This document shows positions 62,065 to 64,000 of a stretch of DNA of 64,000 nt, one piece after another. The position numbers were made by a program, and so were the translations under genes. Origin of the DNA: Mycobacterium sp. 1274761.0 (lineage in GTDB: Bacteria > Actinomycetota > Actinomycetes > Mycobacteriales > Mycobacteriaceae); contig NZ_LZMC01000113.1 of assembly GCF_001668615.1 (NCBI RefSeq), positions 51,854 to 115,853 on the forward strand, written 5' to 3'. The number at the start of each line of letters is the position of its first letter. Position 1 is the first letter of the stretch. The notes below the pieces were generated by a model. The model was given only the letters and a program-made list of their open reading frames with translations, ran no database searches and was not told the origin of the DNA.

Positions 62065-62135
62065 GCGCCGACTACCCGCTTCACGAGAAACACCGCAACG
62101 ACTGCACCGCCACCACCAGCACGAAATTCGGCTGA
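62061..62135 (+). CDS. Possible short coupled peptide (24 aa)
   Basis: A 24-codon frame linked at both ends by overlaps: its ATG overlaps the ATPase stop (ATGA), and its TGA overlaps the next ATG (TGATG). The peptide MSADYPLHEKHRND... is polar. It may be a leader that couples translation of the HTH gene to the ATPase gene and not a functional protein. Confidence 0.35.
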   Translation: MSADYPLHEKHRNDCTATTSTKFG

Positions 62136-62569
62136 TGGTCACACCACGAAAGAAGACGTTCATGACCGACTTTCCGTCGCTGGAGGTGCGTATCGCCCAG
62201 CGCATCACCGGGGACGGCTCCGCCATCGTGCCTCCGCGCATAGCCCGTTGGCTCGAAAAGCAGACAGGCATGACCGCAGACCGGCGAATTAGACTGCGTG
62301 ACAGCGATCCCGAAGCCTACATCGCGCTTACCGCCTTGCACGTCGCCGCACTCCGTTCCGATACCGGAACGAATGATGCTGCGCCGCAGCGTGTTCACGC
62401 AGACTTGAATATGTGGATGAGCACCAGCGAGGCAGCCAAGGCCCTCGGCGTGACCGACCGTTGCATTCGCAAATGGTGCAGAACCGGACGTCTCCGCGCA
62501 GTCCTGGCGGGCAGCCGCTGGATGGTCGACCGCACCACCGTTGCCCTTGCCCTGCACGACGTTGCATGA
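62135..62569 (+). CDS. Helix-turn-helix protein, excisionase-like
   Basis: 144 residues. The C-terminal third reads MSTSEAAKALGVTDRCIRKW and CRTGRLRAVLAGSRWMVDRT, a MerR/excisionase-type winged helix. The N-terminal half (IAQRITGDGSAIVPPRIARW) is not recognised. It is suited to act as excisionase or regulator of the element. The ATG at 62135 fits the tight overlap with the upstream reading frame. Confidence 0.75.
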   Translation: MVTPRKKTFMTDFPSLEVRIAQRITGDGSAIVPPRIARWLEKQTGMTADRRIRLRDSDPEAYIALTALHVAALRSDTGTNDAAPQRVHADLNMWMSTSEAAKALGVTDRCIRKWCRTGRLRAVLAGSRWMVDRTTVALALHDVA

Positions 62570-62582
62570 AGGAGAACCACAC

Positions 62583-63254
62583 ATGAGCCTCACCGACCTG
62601 CAGACCGAAGTTGAAGGCTATCGAGCCGAAGCCGGCCAGCTCGCCGAAGAGTTCACCCGCGTCCACGCCGAAGTCGCTGACGACCCCAACCTCACACCCG
62701 CGGGCAAGCGAGAGCACCTCGAGCCCCTCCACCGCGAAGTCACCGAACAGATCAGCGCCCTGCACGCCCGCGAGAAAGCCGCAGTGAAAACCGCGAAAGA
62801 GAGGTTGGAACGCCGGGTCTTCGGCCTCGCCCCCTCCGCCAGCAGCGACCCCGCGCGGATCGTGTCGTTCCGCGACGCCCAAGCCCGCGCCCGCGAACTC
62901 GAAGACAGCGACGACGCCCAGGAGATCTACCAGTCCGCGCTGCGATCGGGCGACACCATCCTGGCGACAGCAATATTGGAAAAGGCGCTGGTTCGCGGCT
63001 GGCACTCAATCAAGCGAGACTTCCTCGAGCGCAACCCCACAACCGAAAGCGATCTCGATGACTTGTCCGCACTCGCCAAGTATCAGGGCAACGGCCTCGC
63101 CAACGTCGCGCACTACATGCCGCCGTCTCTTGACCTGCCGCACTCCGCGGGCTTCCCACGACTGGGCGGTCAGACCACCGCGGCCACACCGCGCGGCGTC
63201 CCATCACTCAAGGATGAGATGGAACAGCGCGTAGCGGGATTCTTCCGGGCATGA
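62583..63254 (+). CDS. Coiled-coil hypothetical protein, phage-like
   Basis: 223 residues, strongly helical at the start (LQTEVEGYRAEAGQLAEEFT, LEPLHREVTEQISALHAREK), then ARARELEDSDDAQEIYQSAL and a C-terminal disordered part with SLKDEMEQRVAGFF. It follows the HTH gene by 13 bp with AAGGAG upstream of the ATG. It could be a scaffold or packaging accessory; no motif proves it. Confidence 0.65.
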   Translation: MSLTDLQTEVEGYRAEAGQLAEEFTRVHAEVADDPNLTPAGKREHLEPLHREVTEQISALHAREKAAVKTAKERLERRVFGLAPSASSDPARIVSFRDAQARARELEDSDDAQEIYQSALRSGDTILATAILEKALVRGWHSIKRDFLERNPTTESDLDDLSALAKYQGNGLANVAHYMPPSLDLPHSAGFPRLGGQTTAATPRGVPSLKDEMEQRVAGFFRA

Positions 63255-63282
63255 GACCAAACACCATCGTCGGCGGCAGGCG

Positions 63283-63579
63283 TCAAACCCGCCTTTCTCG
63301 CTTTTCCTTCAAGGGCAAGGACTTCCATGACGGCACTGCTGCAGCGCCCAGAGGTACCTGCGCCACCGCCACCGCGCACCCCAGGGGCAGTGACCCCAAC
63401 CCGCGTCCCCGCAATCGAAGAATCTCCGCCTTCGCCCGCTCCAACGCAGGATTCAGATTCGCCCGCAACTGAGGCATCGCCTCAAACGACTCCGACAGCA
63501 ACCGATACCGCATCTCGGCCTCAGCCAACTCATCGCTGTTGTCGACCATCGCCTCAGCGAGCGTCGCGTACTTGGCCAT
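63283..63579 (-). CDS. Hypothetical protein downstream of HNH gene
   Basis: 98 residues. KYATLAEAMVDNSDELAEAE and RYRLLSESFEAMPQLRANLN suggest helices; the C terminus is of lower quality and may be out of family. It is 18 bp downstream of the HNH gene on the same strand. The plus-strand frame over the same DNA (63327-63692) is Pro/Ser-rich and less likely. Confidence is modest. Confidence 0.45.
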   Translation of the reverse strand: MAKYATLAEAMVDNSDELAEAEMRYRLLSESFEAMPQLRANLNPALERAKAEILRLRGRGLGSLPLGCAVAVAQVPLGAAAVPSWKSLPLKEKRERRV

Positions 63580-63597
63580 CAGGCACACCTTTCGCAG

Positions 63598-63930
63598 TCA
63601 TGCGAACCGCGGATTCAGATAGGTCTCACGGATCGGCGCGGTTCTCCGCACACCAGAGGATTTCTCACGATTGCACTGCCAACAGCACGTAGCACAGTTC
63701 TCCAACGCGTCCGCCTCAACCGGCGACCAGCCCAACCTCAACGCCTCATCCGAGCTGATGACATGGTCGACCGTAAATGATCGCGGATGCGGCGGCCGTG
63801 CGTCGTAATCAATCGCCCCACCCACCGCCCGACAATCAGCGGTGATCTGCAACGCGCACGGTGCATCACCATCCCGACGCCGAACCTCAGACCGCCGCCG
63901 GTCCCGAATCGTGGTTGACGAAAACGGCAT
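63598..63930 (-). CDS. HNH endonuclease
   Basis: 110 residues. CALQITADCR, then FTVDHVISSDEAL with the catalytic Asp-His, then NCATCCWQCNREKSSG with a Cys-X2-Cys zinc pair give the HNH nuclease fold. Such small nucleases sit beside terminase genes in phages and phage-like elements and help DNA packaging. It is oriented opposite to the integrase-to-coiled-coil block. The genes that would follow on the right lie outside the window. Confidence 0.85.
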   Translation of the reverse strand: MPFSSTTIRDRRRSEVRRRDGDAPCALQITADCRAVGGAIDYDARPPHPRSFTVDHVISSDEALRLGWSPVEADALENCATCCWQCNREKSSGVRRTAPIRETYLNPRFA

Positions 63931-64000
63931 CAGCTACCCCGCCCGCTCGAAGGGGGTAGGGGTGGGTCACACACGTCTCCGCGTTTGAACTGGAGGCGTA

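Noticed and set aside
63327..63692. Plus-strand Pro/Ser-rich frame MTALLQRPEVPAPPPP...
   Set aside because: Low-complexity composition, no domain, and it overlaps two minus-strand frames, of which the HNH gene is clearly real.

Overview
The window is high-GC actinobacterial DNA and almost certainly comes from a rapidly growing Mycobacterium (Mycolicibacterium). It carries a type I fatty acid synthase, AcpS, an LdtMt2-type L,D-transpeptidase lipoprotein and Mce-associated membrane proteins. The order ldtB - DUF3618 - bcp - M20 peptidase - acpS - fas - Tat-exported DUF1906 protein matches M. tuberculosis Rv2518c to Rv2525c.

Layout. 0-2.9 kb: a cytochrome P450, ldtB and a complete tRNA-Lys(CTT) with a terminator. 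2.87-18.69 kb: a 15.8 kb insertion bounded by a perfect 43-bp repeat of the 3' part of the tRNA-Lys gene. It holds one giant 14.8 kb gene, a small DoxX-like membrane gene and a decayed SnoaL-like gene, and no integrase. 18.7-33.3 kb: the conserved fatty-acid synthesis block. 33.4-35.5 kb: a polyamine-type ABC transporter locus in decay (broken ATPase, intact binding protein, permease stub). 35.5-41.1 kb: a MerR regulator, an MFS transporter, ChaB-like, LtrA-like, a short winged-helix protein and DoxX. 41.1-56.1 kb: acyl-CoA and ring-compound catabolism genes in several compact operons: amidohydrolases, a CaiB-type CoA transferase, two crotonases, two acyl-CoA ligases, VOC, ADH, SDR, two NTF2-like proteins, a DUF35 protein and an SCP-2-type thiolase, with two Mce-associated proteins. 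56.2-58.6 kb: a four-gene membrane operon ending in cytochrome oxidase subunit III- and IV-like genes. 58.7-64 kb: the left part of a prophage- or satellite-like integrated element that runs off the window.

The most unusual object is the 4,944-residue protein at 3075-17909. Its N-terminal 1,280 residues are a signalling regulator: winged helix, BTAD, class III nucleotidyl cyclase, AAA ATPase and TPR-like helices. They are followed by 27 tandem NTF2/SnoaL-like modules (3 single, then 12 alternating A-B pairs). The reading frame is intact over the whole length, and the gene lies in a tRNA-bounded island.

A second pattern is regulatory. The palindrome GAGAAT-N3-ATTCTC, or a close variant, occurs in the promoter regions of three catabolic transcription units (46.1, 48.9 and 54.15 kb), and the same half-sites with a different spacing occur at 50.53 kb. 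This points to one TetR-like regulon controlling much of the 41-56 kb region. All assignments come from reading the sequence and from knowledge of the families; no database search was run.
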